Origin: Antedon mediterranea
Lineage: Eukaryota; Echinodermata; Crinoidea; Comatulida; Antedonidae
DNA length: 64,000 bases
NCBI RefSeq assembly: GCF_964355755.1
Contig: NC_092670.1
Location: 24,415,795 to 24,479,794, forward strand
Direction of reading: 5' to 3'
The notes beneath the pieces were generated by a model. It saw only the letters and a program-made list of their open reading frames with translations. It made no database searches and had not been told where the DNA came from. How positions within the stretch are numbered: the stretch's first letter is position 1; the number at the start of each line of letters is the position of its first letter. Positions 1-12,654 of this stretch are shown here, one piece after another. Position numbers and translations under genes: made by a program.

Positions 1-1006
1 CCATCGAGCCATACACAACTGACTAAAAGTTGGAGAAAAATTCCTCCGTGTATTTACTATGCAGTAACCACTTTGGTGCAGATAGATTATTACATACCGC
101 AATGAATTAAAATGTTTTACTATGATGACATCTTTAAAAATTTAAAAAAATGATGCACTGTCAAGCTATATACTTTTAACTTTAATATATGAACTTCTTA
201 AGGAAGAAAGTTAACGTTAAGTTTGTTATTTTGGCCTAAGAAAATGTTATAATTTGTTTGATTGTCGAAATTAATTTTGTTAAATTTAATATGCCATTAA
301 TGATGACTTAATCAACTTTTGTTCTTCTAATTTCATAATAAATCATACATATGATACATACACTTCAAGAAAATTAAATAAAAAATAGGTGTTCCCGAGC
401 ATTCTAACGATATATATTAATTTTAAAATTTAGCATATTTTCACCATTTTGTTAACTTACACGTGCGTAGCCCGTCACTTTTGACGTGCTCGTATAACGC
501 TGTTTCGCGTTGAAAAGTGAATAAAATATGATGATGTTATTAAAGAAAGGTTATACAACAGTAATCGGACACAAACAGTACGCATTAACGTTTGACGCGC
601 AGTGCGCGTGCAAAAATCTGCGCAGTCACGGCAATTTTTTAAACGCTTAAAATTGCCTGAAACGTACTCTAATTTCATCGAAAATAAATTCTGTCAATTT
701 TCAACATTTTAAGCGCGCGTACGCATGCGTTATATGCGCTACGCACGTAATTGTATTGCCATATGATGAAATATGACCTGAAATTTATGAGTACCAAATT
801 TTGTTTAAAAGTGATTCATGTTTGTGAAGATATGATTACAAACGTGATTTCGTTAAATCGCGCGTAGACCGCGTAATTTTTGAATGCGCATCGTGAAAAC
901 ATAACCACATCGATTCCTGGCCATAAGGAATATACTCTGAAAAATTGACTTAGATAGATGAAACTGATGCCAAGATAATTCACGGACAAATAGTGCTAAG
1001 GAAAGA
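1..1006 (-). mobile_element. Non-autonomous Helitron-like unit A1 (3' end cut by window edge)
   Basis: Interior and 5' end of a family A unit. By alignment with unit A5 about 390 bp of its 3' (left) side, including the terminal hairpin, lies outside the window. The 5' end reads TCTTTCCTTAGC on the minus strand and is followed by a short (AATA)n stretch and the CTAG of the next unit. It contains CpG-rich palindromic blocks near 590-615 and 715-750 in otherwise AT-rich DNA. The 67-aa open frame on the minus strand near 475-678 recurs in every A unit and is judged non-coding. Confidence 0.8.
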
Positions 1007-1018
1007 ATAAATAAATAA

Positions 1019-2280
1019 CTAGATCTGTAACTCGTCACTTGAGGACGAGTTTGGTTATCCGCCCGTAACAAAACGTATCTTGCGCATTCAAGTACCTTTC
1101 AATCATGACTTTTCCAAAAAGTAGCCTATTCGAAATTAAAACTGCCCTTTCATTGTAATAACCAAATAAATCCTTTTATTTAATTGTTTTCCCGTGACGG
1201 GATTCGATCCCGGTACCTCTGATACCAAAGTCGATGGCACTACACATCGAGCCATATGAGCACCTGCTGAAGAGAATCCGAAGAAAGTTAACTCGTCCAT
1301 TCGGTATGTCGTGACCCACTCGATGCAAATAGATTATTACTTACCAAACTAAATCATAATTTTCACTATGATGAAATCTTCACAAATTTTAAACAGTGAC
1401 ATATTATGAAAGTGCACACTTGAAAGTTTTATATATTAACATGTGAAGAAAAAAGATAAACGTTATGTTTATTGTTTTGCTCTTTGAAAATGTTATTGTT
1501 TGTTTAATGATAAAAATTTCAAAAATTATATTTAATATGCAAATAATGTAGCCATCAAACACGTTTTAACATTCAACACTATAATAAATCAGACCTATGA
1601 TTCATACACTGCAAGAAAATAAAATAAAAAATAGGGGTAACCTTGCATTCTGATGACCTGTATCGTTTTTAAAAGTATACATATTTTGCAACATTTTCAC
1701 AATTTTTTAACATTTTACGTGCGCAACCAGTCATGTTTAACGTGCTCGTAGAACGCCATTTGAAGTTGAAAAGTGAATAAAATAACGTAAAATTGTTAAC
1801 CAAAGATTGAAAAACACAAATCGTGCAAAAGAAATGTTCATACGTGTTTCCTGCGCCGTGCGCGCGTAAAAATGTGCGCACCTGGTGGCAATTTTTCAAA
1901 CGCTTAAAATGACCTGAATCGTGCTCTAATTTAATCAGAAATTGATTTAGAGCATTTTAAAATTTCAAACGCCGTTTACTCGCCCACTTTCCAATGTTAC
2001 AAATTTCGGTAGCGATAAAAAAGTTAGCAATTGATGTGAAGCAAACATGGCTGAAATTTACGTTAAAAATATTCATCTGTTTCGAAGTTATGATCAACTT
2101 AGGATTTTCTGAAAATCACGCGTGACTTACGCTACGCGGTTCTGCCAGCGTCCAAAAGCTTGGCTGCACATCTTCAGCTAAATGTCTAAATGTTTACCAA
2201 GTTACAACATGTTATGTTAACAGGTTGCAGAGAAAAGCTGAACACAAAAATCGGCGGAAATAGAGAAGAATAATAAAAAA
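1019..2280 (-). mobile_element. Helitron-like unit B1 (short form)
   Basis: Starts on the plus strand with CTAG (1019-1022), then an inverted repeat with CTCGTC and GACGAG arms. Read on the minus strand this is a 3' terminal hairpin followed a few bases later by CTAG, the classical Helitron terminus. A tRNA-like Pol III B-box (plus-strand gggattcgatccc) lies at 1199-1211. The unit ends on the right in a TC-rich 5' terminus and a short A-rich spacer before the next CTAG. Length is about 1.26 kb. Confidence 0.8.
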
Positions 2281-3535
2281 CTAGATCTGAACTCGTCACT
2301 TGAGGACGAGTTTGGTTATCCGCCCGCAACAAAACGTATCTTGCGCATTCAAGTACTTTTCAGTTATGGCTTTTCCAAAAAGTAGCCAATTCGAAATTAA
2401 AACTGCCTTTTCAGTGTAACAACCAATTAAATCCTTTTATTAAATTGTTTTCCCGTGACGGGACTCGATCCCGGTACCTCTGATATCAAAGTCGGTGGCA
2501 CTACACATCGAGCCATATGAGCACCTGCTGAAGAAAATCCGATGAAAGTTTACTCGTTCATTCGGTATGTAGTGAACCACTCGATGCAAATAGATTGTTA
2601 CTTATCAAACTAAATCATAATTTTTACTATGAAGAAATCTTCACAAATTTTAAACAGTGACATATTATGAAAGTGCATACTTTTAAGTTTTATATATTAA
2701 CATGTGAAGAAAAAAGATAAACGTTATGTTTATTATTTTGCTCTTTGAAAATGTTTATGTTTGTTTGATGATAAAAATTTCAAAAATGATATTTAATATG
2801 CAAATAATGTAGCCACCAAACACGTTTTAACATTCGACACTATAATAAATCAGACCTATGATTCATACACTGCAAGAAAATAAAATAAAAAATGGAGGTA
2901 ACCTTGCATTCTGATGAACTGTATCATTTTTAAAAGTATACATATTTTGCAACATTTTCAAATTTTTTCAACATTTTACGTTTGCAACCAGTCATGTTTA
3001 ACGTGCTCGTAGAACGTCATTTCAAGTTGAAAAATGATTAAAATAACGTAAAATTAATAACCGAAGATTGAAAAACACAACTCGTGCAAAAGAAATGCTC
3101 ATACAAGTTCCCTGCGCCGTGCGCACGTAAAAATGTGCGCACCTGGTGGCAATTTTTCAAACCCTTAAAATGACCTGAATCGTGCTCTAATTTAATCAGA
3201 AATTGATTTGGAGCATTTTAAAATTTCAAAAGCCGTTTACGCGCGCACTTTCCAATGTTACAAATGTCGGTAGCAATAAAAAAGTTAGCAATTGATGTGA
3301 AGCAAACGTGGCTGGAAATTACGTTAAAAAATATTTATTTGTTTCGAAGTTATGATCAACTTAAGATTTTTAGAAATGCGTGCGTAACTTACGCTACGCG
3401 TATCTGACAGCGTCCAAAAGCTTCGCTGCACAACTTCAGTTAAATGTCTAAATGTTTACAAAGTTACAACATGTTATGTTAACACGTTGCAGAGAAAAGT
3501 TGAACACAAAAAGTGGCGGAAATATGGAAGAATAA
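2281..3535 (-). mobile_element. Helitron-like unit B2 (short form)
   Basis: Same structure as B1: CTAG at 2281-2284, CTCGTC/GACGAG hairpin, tRNA-like block at about 2450-2522, CpG-rich blocks near 3115-3140 and 3385-3400, TC-rich 5' end. About 1,255 bp, without the internal duplication seen in the long B units. Confidence 0.8.
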
Positions 3536-5096
3536 CTAGAACTTAAACTCGTCACTTGAGGACGAGTTTGGTTATCCGCCAGCAACAAAGCGTATCTTGC
3601 GTATTCAAGTACTTCCAAGTTATGACTTTTCCAAAAAAAGTAGGCTATTCAAAATTAAAACTGCCCTCTCAGTGTAATAACCAACTAAACCTTTTTAATT
3701 AATTGTTTTCCCGTGACGGGACTCGAACCCGGTACCTCTGATACCAAAGTCGGTTGCATTACACATCGAGCCATATGACCACCTGCTGACGAAAATCCGA
3801 AGAAAGAGTCCTCGTTCATTCGGTATGTCGTGAACCCCCTCGATGCAAGTTGATTATTACATATCAAACTTAAATCATAAATTTTACTATGATGAAATCT
3901 TCAAAAATTTGAAACGCTGATATTTTATGAAAGTACATACTTTCAAGTTTTATATATTAACATGTAAAGAAAAAAGATAAATGTTATGTTTATTGTTTTG
4001 CTCTTTGAATAAGTTTATGTTTGTTTGATGATAAATATTTCAAAAATTATATTTAATATGCAAATAATGTAGCCATCAAACACGTTTTAGCATTCAACAC
4101 TATAATAAATCAGACCTATGATTCATACACTGCAAGAAATTAAAATAAAAAATGGGGGTAACCTTGCATTCTGATGAACTGTTTCATTTTTAAAAGTAGA
4201 CATATTTTGCAACATTTTCACAATTTGTTGACGTTTTCGTGCGCAACCTGTCATGTTTAACGTGCTCGTAGAACGCCATTTCAAGTTGAAAAGTGAATAA
4301 AATAACGTAAAATTGTTAACCGAAGATTTAAAAACACAAATAGTGTAAAAGAAATGCTCATACGCGTTCCCTGCGCCGTGCGCGCGTAAAAATGTGCGCA
4401 CCAGTGGTAATTTTTTAAACGCTTAAAATGACCTGAATCGTGCTCTAATTTAATCAGAAATTGATTTGAAGCATTTTAAAATTCCAAACGCCATTTACGC
4501 GCGCACTTTCTAATGTTACAAATTGCGGTAGCGTTAAAAAAGTTAACTATTGATGTGAAGCAAACGTGGCTGAAAATGACGTTAAAAAATATTCATTTGT
4601 TTCGAAGTTATAACCAATTTAAGATTTTCAGAAAATCACGCGTACCTTACGCTACGCGGCTCTGACATCGTCAAAAAGCTTGGCTGGACAACTTCAGTAA
4701 AATGTCTAAATGCTGAACAAGTTACAACATATTATGTTTACACGTTGAAGAGAAACAGCGTGCAAAAAATAAGAAGAGTAAAATATTTCAAACGCAATTT
4801 ACGCGAAAACTTTCTAATCTCCAAAAATTTGTTAAACATTCCAAAAGTTAGCCATTGATGTGAAGAAAACGTGGCTGAAAATTTCGTTAAAAAATATTTA
4901 TCGGTTTCGAAGTTATGACCGATTTAAGATTTTCAGAAAATCGCGCGTAACTTACGCTACGCGGATCTGACATTGTCAAAAAGCTTGGCAGTACATCTTC
5001 AGTTAAATGTCTATATGTTGACGAAGTTACAACATGTTATGTTAACACGTTAAAGAGAAAACGCGTGCACAAAATCCGAGAAAGAAAGAAGAATAA
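3536..5096 (-). mobile_element. Helitron-like unit B3 (long form)
   Basis: CTAG at 3536-3539 and hairpin as in B1. The tRNA-like B-box at about 3718-3730 is close to canonical (GGGTTCGAGTCCC on the minus strand). About 1,561 bp: the extra 300 bp comes from a diverged duplication of the 5'-proximal block containing GCGTAACTTACGCTACGCGG-like sequence (about 4640-4780 versus 4930-5080). Confidence 0.8.
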
Positions 5097-6653
5097 CTAG
5101 AACTTAAACTCGTCACTTGAGGACGAGTTTGGTTATCCGCCCGCAAAAAAACGTATCTTGTGCATTCAAGTACTTTTCAATCATGACTTTTCCAAAAAGT
5201 AGCCTATTCGAAATTAAAACTGCCCTTTCATTGTAATAACCATATAAATCCTTTTATTTAATTGGTTTCCCGTGACGAGATTCGATCCCGGTACCTCTGA
5301 TACCAAAGTCGGTTGCACTACACATCGAGCCATATGAGCAGCTGCCGAAGGAAATCCGAAGAAAGTTTACACGTTCATTCGGTATGTCGTGAACCACTCG
5401 ATGCAAATAGATTATTACTTAGCAAACTAAATCATAATTTTTACTATGATGAAATCTTCAAAAATGTTAAACAGTGACATATTATGAAAGTACATACTTT
5501 TAAGTTGTATATATTAACATGTGAAGAAAAAAGATAAACGTTACGTTTATTGTTTTGCTCCTTGAAAACGTTTATGTTTGTTTGATGATAAAAATTTCAA
5601 AAATTATATTTAATATGCAAATAATGTAGCCATTAAACACGTTTTAACATTCAACACTATAATAAATCAGACCTACAATTCATACACTGCAAGAAAATAA
5701 AATAAAAAATGGGGGTAACCTTGCATTCTGATGAACTGTTTCATTTTTAAAAGTAGACATATTTTGTAACATTTTCACAATTTGTTGACGTTTTCGTGCG
5801 CAACCTGTCATGTTTAACGTGCTCGTAGAACGCCATTTCAAGTTGAAAAGTGAATAAAATAACTTAAAAATGTTAACCAAAGATTTAAAAACACAAATCG
5901 TGTAAAAGAAATGTTCATACGCGTTTCCTGCGCCGTGCGCGCGTAAAAATGTGCGCACGAGTGGCAATTTTTTAAACGCTTAAAATGACCTGAATCGTGC
6001 TCTAATTTAATCAGAAATTGATTTGAAGCATTTTAAAATTTCAAACGCCATTTACGCGCGCACTTTCTAATGTTACAAATTGCGGTAGCGTTAAAAAAGT
6101 TAACTATTGATGTGAAGCAAACGTGGCTGAAAATGACGTTAAAAAATATTCATTTGTTTCGAAGTTATAACCGATTTAAGATTTTCAGAAAATCACGCGT
6201 AACTTACGCTACGCGGCTCTGACATCGTCAAAAACCTTGGCTGGACAACTTCAGTAAAATGTCTAAATGCTGAACAAGTTACAACATATTATGTTTACAC
6301 GTTGAAGAGAAACAGCGTGCACAAAATAAGAAGAGTAAAATATTTCAAACGCAATTTACGCGAAAACTTTCTAATCTCCAAACATTTGTTAAACAGTCTA
6401 AAAGTTAGCCATTGATGTGAAGAAAACGTGGCTGAAAATTTCGTTAAAAAATATTTATCGGTTTCGAAGTTATGACCGATTTAAGATTTTCAGAAAATCG
6501 CACGTAACTTACGCTACGCGGATCTGACATTGTCAAACAGCTTGGCAGTATATCTTCAGTTAAATGTCTATATGTTGACGAAGTTACAACATGTTATGTT
6601 AACACGTTAAAGAGAAAGCGCGTGCACAAAATCCGAGAAAGAAAGAAGAATAA
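5097..6653 (-). mobile_element. Helitron-like unit B4 (long form)
   Basis: CTAG at 5097-5100, B-type hairpin, tRNA-like block around 5268-5335, and the same internal 5'-block duplication as B3. About 1,557 bp. Followed directly by an A-family unit, showing that A and B alternate within one array. Confidence 0.8.
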
Positions 6654-8033
6654 CTAGATTTAATTCGTCACTATGACGAATTATAGGTTATATGCATTGA
6701 TTCAAATAAAGATAATTGATTGATTTAAGATATATTGATTGATTGATTTTCTCAGAATCATTAGTTATATATAATATATGACAGGATCTTGCTAACGCAA
6801 ATACAATAGCCGGTATCATAATCCGATCAAAGATCTTTCTGCGTATATAATGTCATAAACCACATTTGTGTTTTTATTTAGATTTCATTATAAATCATGT
6901 GTATAATCTATACACTAAGAAATATAATTGAACAACCAATACGGATAATAAAAAAAATCTTATTTCGTTTGGTTTCCCAAGGTGAGACTCGAACTCGGTA
7001 CTTGACTGCTATAGACACGAGCAAAGAACACCGAGCCATATACAACTGACTAAAAGTTATGGAAAAATTCCTCCGTGTATTTACTATGCAGTAACCACTT
7101 TGGTGCAGATAGATTATTACATACCGCAATGAATTATAATGTTTTACTATGATGACAGCTTTAAAAATTTAAAAAAATGATGCACTGTCAAACTATATAC
7201 TTTTAACTTTAATATATGAACTTCTTAAGGATGAAAGTTAATGTTAAGTTTGTTATTTTGACTTAAGAAAATGTTATAATTTGTTTGATTGTCGAAATTA
7301 ATTTTGTTAAATTTAATATGCCATTAATGATGACTTAATCAACTTTTGTTCTTCTAATTTCATAATAAATCATACATATGATACATACACTTCAAGAAAA
7401 TTAAATAAAAAATAGGTGTTCCCGAGCATTGTAACGATATATATTAATTTTAAAATTTAGAATATTTTCACCATTTTGTTAACTTATACGTGCGTAGCCT
7501 GTCACTTTTGACGTGCTCGTATAACGCTGTTTCGCGTTGAAAAGTGAATAAAATATGATGATATTATTAAAGAAAGGTTATACAACAGTAATCGGAAAAA
7601 AACAGTGCGCATTAACGTTTGACGCGCAGTGCGCGTGCAATAATCTGCGCACTCATGGCAATTTTTTAAACGCTTAAAATTGCCTGAAACGTACTCTAAT
7701 TTCATCGAAAATAAATTCTGACAATTTTCAACATTTTAAGCGCGCGTACGCATGCGTTATATGCGCTACGCACGTAATTGTATTGCCATATGATGAAATA
7801 TGACCTGAAATTTATGAGTACCAAATTTTGTTTAAAAGTGATTCATGTTTGTGAAGATATGATTACAAACGTGATTTCGTTAAATCGCGCGTAGACCGCG
7901 TAATTTTTGATTGCGCACCGTGAAAACATAACCACATCGATTCCTGGCCATAAGGAATATACTCTGAAAAATTGACTTAGATAGATAAAACCGATGCCAA
8001 GATAATTGACGGACAAATAGTGCTAAGGAAAGA
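6654..8033 (-). mobile_element. Helitron-like unit A2
   Basis: CTAG at 6654-6657 followed by the perfect palindrome ATTCGTCACTATGACGAAT (8-bp arms, 3-nt loop; 9 bp in longer register), i.e. a minus-strand 3' hairpin plus CTAG. The tRNA-like block at about 6975-7045 has a B-box reading GAGTTCGAGTCTC on the minus strand. The 5' end is TCTTTCC at 8033, followed by a long (AATA)n tract. 1,380 bp. Confidence 0.82.
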
Positions 8034-8034
8034 A

Positions 8035-8081
<47 letters not shown>

Positions 8082-8204
8082 AGATTCTGACAGAATCAAG
8101 AGGTTATATGCATATCATGCATATAACCTAATAAATAAATAAAGAAATAAATAAAGATTCTGACAGAATCAAGAGGTTATATGCATATCATGCATATAAC
8201 CTAA
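8034..8204. repeat. (AATA)n tract with two A-type miniature palindromes
   Basis: An (AATA)n microsatellite (8034-8082) and two near-identical 49-bp modules (8083-8131 and 8156-8204). Each module has a GATTCTG/CAGAATC hairpin, AAG, then a perfect palindrome with arm AGGTTATATGCAT and loop ATC, ending CTAA. The second module abuts the CTAG of unit B5. The arm equals the subterminal sequence just inside the A-family 3' hairpin. Confidence 0.85.
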
Positions 8205-9762
8205 CTAGATCTAAACTCGTCACTTGAGGACGAGTTTGGTTATCCGCCCGTAACAAAACGTATCTTGCGTATTCAAGTACTTTTCAGTTGTGACTTTTCC
8301 AAAAAGTAGCCTATTCGAAATTAAAACTGCCTTTTCAGTGTAATAACCAAACAAATCCTTTTATTTATTTGTTTTCCCGTGATGGGATTCGAACCCGGTA
8401 CCTCTGATACCAAAGTCGGTTGCATTACACATCGAGCCATATGACCACCTGCTGACAAAAATCCGAAGAAAGAGTCCTCGTTCATTCGGTATGTCGTGAA
8501 CCCCCTCGATGCAAGTTGATTATTACATATCAAACTTAAATCATAAATTTTACTATGATGAAATCTTCAAAAATTTTAAACGCTGATATTTTATGAAAGT
8601 ACATACTTTCAAGTTTTATATATTAACATGTAAAGAAAAAAGATAAATGTTATGTTTATTGTTTTGCTCTTTGAATAAGTTTATGTTTGTTTGATGATAA
8701 ATATTTCAAAAATTATATTTAATATGCAAATAATGTAGCCATCAAACACGTTTTAGCATTCAACACTATAATAAATCAGACCTATGATTCATACACTGCA
8801 AGAAATTAAAATAAAAAATGGGGGTAACCTTGCATTCTGATGAACTGTTTCATTTTTAAAAGTAGACATATTTTGGAACATTTTCACAATTTGTTGACGT
8901 TTTCGTGCGCAACCTGTCATGTTTAACGTGCTCGTAGAACGCCATTTCAAGTTGAAAAGTGAATAAAATAACGTAAAATTGTTAACCGAAGATTTAAAAA
9001 CACAAATCGTGTAAAAGAAATGCTCATACCTGTTCCCTGCGCCGTGCGCGCGTAAAAATGTGCGCACCAGTGGCAATTTTTTAAACGCTTAAAATGACCT
9101 GAATCGTGCTCTAATTTAATCAGAAATGGATTTGAAGCATTTTAAAATTTCAAACGCCATTTACGCGCGCACTTTCTAATGTTACAAATTGCGGTAGCAT
9201 TAAAAAAGTTAACTATTGATGTGAAGCAAACGTGGCTGAAAATGACGTTAAAAAATATTCATTTGTTTCGAAGTTATAACCAATTTAAGATTTTCAGAAA
9301 ATCACGCGTAACTTACGCTACGCGGCTCTGACATCGTCAAAAAGATTGGCTGGACAACTTCAGTAAAATGTCTATATGTTAAACAAGTTACAAAATGTTA
9401 TGTTAACGCGTTACAGAGAAACAGCGTGCACAAATTAGGAGCATTTTAAAATTTCAAACGCAGTTTACGCGCAGACTTTCTAGTGTTCAAAAATTTGCTG
9501 AAGAGCGAAAAGGTTAGCCATTGATGTGAAGAAAACGTGGCTGAAAATTTCGTTAAAAAATATTTATCGGTTTCGAAGTTATGACCGATTTAAGATTTTC
9601 AGAAAATCGCGCGTAACTTACGCTACGCGGATCTGACATTGTCAAAAAGCTTGGCAGTACATCTTCAGTTAATTGTCAATATGTTGACCAAGTTACAAAA
9701 TGTTACGTTAACACGTTCAAGAGAAAACGCGTACACAAAATCTGAGAAAGAAAGAAGAATAA
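8205..9762 (-). mobile_element. Helitron-like unit B5 (long form)
   Basis: CTAG 8205-8208, CTCGTC/GACGAG hairpin, near-consensus tRNA-like B-box at about 8384-8396 (GGGTTCGAATCCC on the minus strand), and internal duplication of the 5'-proximal block (about 9300-9420 versus 9590-9720). 1,558 bp. Confidence 0.8.
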
Positions 9763-11170
9763 CTAGATTTAATTCGTCACTATGACGAATTATAGGTTAT
9801 ATGCATTGATAATTTAAATAAAGATAATTGATTTTTAAAAGATATTTTGATTCATTGATTTTCTCAGATTTTTTAATTATTTATAATATATGATAGGACC
9901 TTGCTAACGCGAATACAATAGCCGGTATCACAATCCGATCAAAGATCCCTCTGCGTATAATGTCATAAACCACATTTGCTGTTACATAATAATAAAGACA
10001 TAAGTTATTTTTTATCTAGATTTCATTATAAATCATGTGTATAATCTATACACTAAGAAATAAATTTGAACAAACAATACGGATAATAAAAAAAAAATCT
10101 TATTCCGTTTCCCAAGGTGAGACTCGATCTCGGTACCTTGAGTGCCATAGACACGAGCACACACCACCGAGCCATACACAACTGACTAAAAATTTTAGAA
10201 AAATTCCTCCGTGTATTTACTATGCAGTAACCACTTTGGTGCAGATAGATTATTACATACCGCAATGAATTATAATTTTTTACTATGATGACAACTCTAA
10301 AAATGTACAAAAATGATGCACTGTCAAACTATATACTTTTAACTTTAATATATGAACTTTTGAAGGAAGAAAGTTAATGTTAAGTTTGTTATTTTGGCCT
10401 AAGAAAATGTCATAATTTGTTTGATTGTCGAAATGAATTTTTTTTAATTTAATATGCAATTAATTATGGCTTAATCAACTTTTGTTCCCTTAGTTTAATA
10501 ATAAATCATACATAAGATACATACACTTCAAGAAAATGAAATAAAAAATATGTGTTCCCGAGCATTCTGACGATCTATATTAATTTTAAAATTTAGCATA
10601 TTTTCACCATTTTGTTAACTTACACGTGCGTAGCCTGTCACTTTTGACGTGCTCGTATAAGGCAATTACGCGTTGAAAAGTGAATAAAATATGATGATAT
10701 TATTAAAGAAAGGTTGTACAACCGGAATCGGACAAAAAGAGTGCGCATTAACGTATAACGCGCAGTGCGCGTGCAAAAATCTGCGCACTAATGGCAATTT
10801 TTTAAACGCTTAAAATTGCATGAAACGTACTCTAATTTCATCGAAAATAAATTTTGACAATTTTGAACATTTTAAGCGCGCGTACGCAAGCGTTATATGC
10901 GCTACGCACGTAATTGTATTGCCATATGATGAAATATGACCTGAAATTTATGAGTACCAAATTTTGTTTAATTGTGATTCATGCTTGTGAAGATATGATT
11001 ACAAACGTGATTTCGTAAAATCGCGCGTAGACCGCGTAATTTTTGATTACGCATCGTGAAAATATAACCACATCGATTCCTGGCCATAAGGAATATACTC
11101 TGAAAAATTGACTTAGATAGATGAAACTGATATCAAGATAATTCACGGACAAAATAGTGCTAAGGAAAGA
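9763..11170 (-). mobile_element. Helitron-like unit A3
   Basis: CTAG 9763-9766, ATTCGTCA/TGACGAAT hairpin, tRNA-like block about 10110-10180, CpG-rich palindromic blocks near 10755-10785 and 10870-10905, 5' TCTTTCC end at 11170. 1,408 bp. Short open frames on both strands are repeat artefacts. Confidence 0.82.
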
Positions 11171-11179
11171 ATAAATAAA

Positions 11180-12587
11180 CTAGATTTAATTCGTCACTAT
11201 GACGAATTATAGGTTATATGCATTGATAATTAAAATAAAGATAATTGATTTTTAAAAGATATTTTGATTCATTGATTTTCTCAGATTCTTTAATTATTTA
11301 TAATATATGATAGGACCTTGCTAACGCGAATACAATAGCCGGTATCACAATCCGATCAAAGATCCCTCTGCGTATAATGTCATAAACCACATTTGCTGTT
11401 ACATAATAATAAAGACATAAGTTATTTTTTATCTAGATTTCATTATAAATCATGTGTATAATATATACACTAAGAAATAAATTTGAACAAACAATACGGT
11501 TAATAAAAAAAAAATCTTATTTCGTTTCCCAAGGTGAGACTCGATCTCGGTACCTGGAGTGCCATAGACACGAGCACACACCACCGAGCCATACACAACT
11601 GTCTAAAAATTGTAGAAAAACTTCCTCCGTGTATTTACTATGCAGTAACCACTTTGATGCAGATAGATTATTACATACCGCAATGAATTATAATTTTTTA
11701 CTATGATGACATCTCTAAAAATGTACAAAAATGATGCACTGTCAAACTATATACTTTTAACTTTAATATATGAACTTTTGAAGGATGAAAGTTAATGTTA
11801 AGTTTGTTATTTTGGCCTAAGAAAATGTCATAATTTGTTTGATTGTCGAAATTATTTTTTTTAATTTAATATGCAATTAATCATGGCTTAATCAACTTTT
11901 GTTCACTTAGTTTAATAATAAATCATACATAAGATACATACACTTCAAGAAAATGAAATAAAAAATATGTGTTCCCGAGCATTCTGACGATCTATATTAA
12001 TTTTAAAATTTAGCATATTTTCACCATTTTGTTAACTTACACGTGCGTAGCCTGTCACTTTTGACGTGCTCGTATAAGGCAATTACGCGTTGAAAAGTGA
12101 ATAAAATATGATGATATTATTAAAGAAAGGTTGTACAACCGAAATCGGACAAAAAGAGTGCGCATTAACGTATAACGCGCAGTGCGCGTGCAAAAATCTG
12201 CGCACTCATGGCAATTTTTTAAACGCTTAAAATTGCCTGAAACGTACTCTAATTTCATCGAAAATAAATTTTGACAATTTTGAACATTTTAAGCGCGCGT
12301 ACGCAAGCGTTATATGCGCTACGCACGTAACTGTATTGCCATATGATGAAATATGACCTGAAATTTATGAGTACCAAATTTTGTTTAATTGTGATTCATG
12401 CTTGTGAATATATGATTACAAACGTGATTTCGTAAAATCGCGCGTAGACCGCGTAATTTTTGATTACGCATCGTGAAAATATAACCACATCGATTCCTGG
12501 CCATAAGGAATATACTCTGAAAAATTGACTTAGATAGATGAAACTGATATCAAGATAATTCACGGACAAAATAGTGAAAAGGAAAGA
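11180..12587 (-). mobile_element. Helitron-like unit A4
   Basis: CTAG 11180-11183, A-type hairpin, tRNA-like block about 11527-11600, 5' end at 12587. Nearly identical to A3 and A7, indicating recent amplification. 1,408 bp, exactly the length of A3. Confidence 0.82.
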
Positions 12588-12600
12588 ATAAATAAATAAA

Positions 12601-12650
12601 GATTTTGACAGAATCAAGAGGTTATATGCATGATAATGCATATAACCTAA
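12601..12650. repeat. A-type miniature palindrome at unit junction
   Basis: Single module between the 5' end of A4 and the CTAG of A5: GATTTTG/CAGAATC hairpin followed by the AGGTTATATGCAT palindrome with a GATA-like loop variant, then CTAAT. Confidence 0.8.
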
Positions 12651-12654
12651 TAAA

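Noticed and set aside
475-678. Conserved 67-aa minus-strand ORF present in every A unit (and 92-107-aa ORFs in B units)
   Set aside because: Conservation follows from recent repeat amplification. Frames vary in length and ends between units, there is no codon-level constraint visible, and A and B versions do not align as proteins.
1190-1262. Functional tRNA gene on the minus strand
   Set aside because: A- and B-box-like motifs are present but acceptor arms do not pair and the T stem is incomplete, so it is treated as a SINE-like remnant.
8034-8204. CRISPR-like array of regularly spaced palindromes
   Set aside because: Spacers are (AATA)n microsatellite, not unique sequences, and the context is a eukaryotic transposon array.
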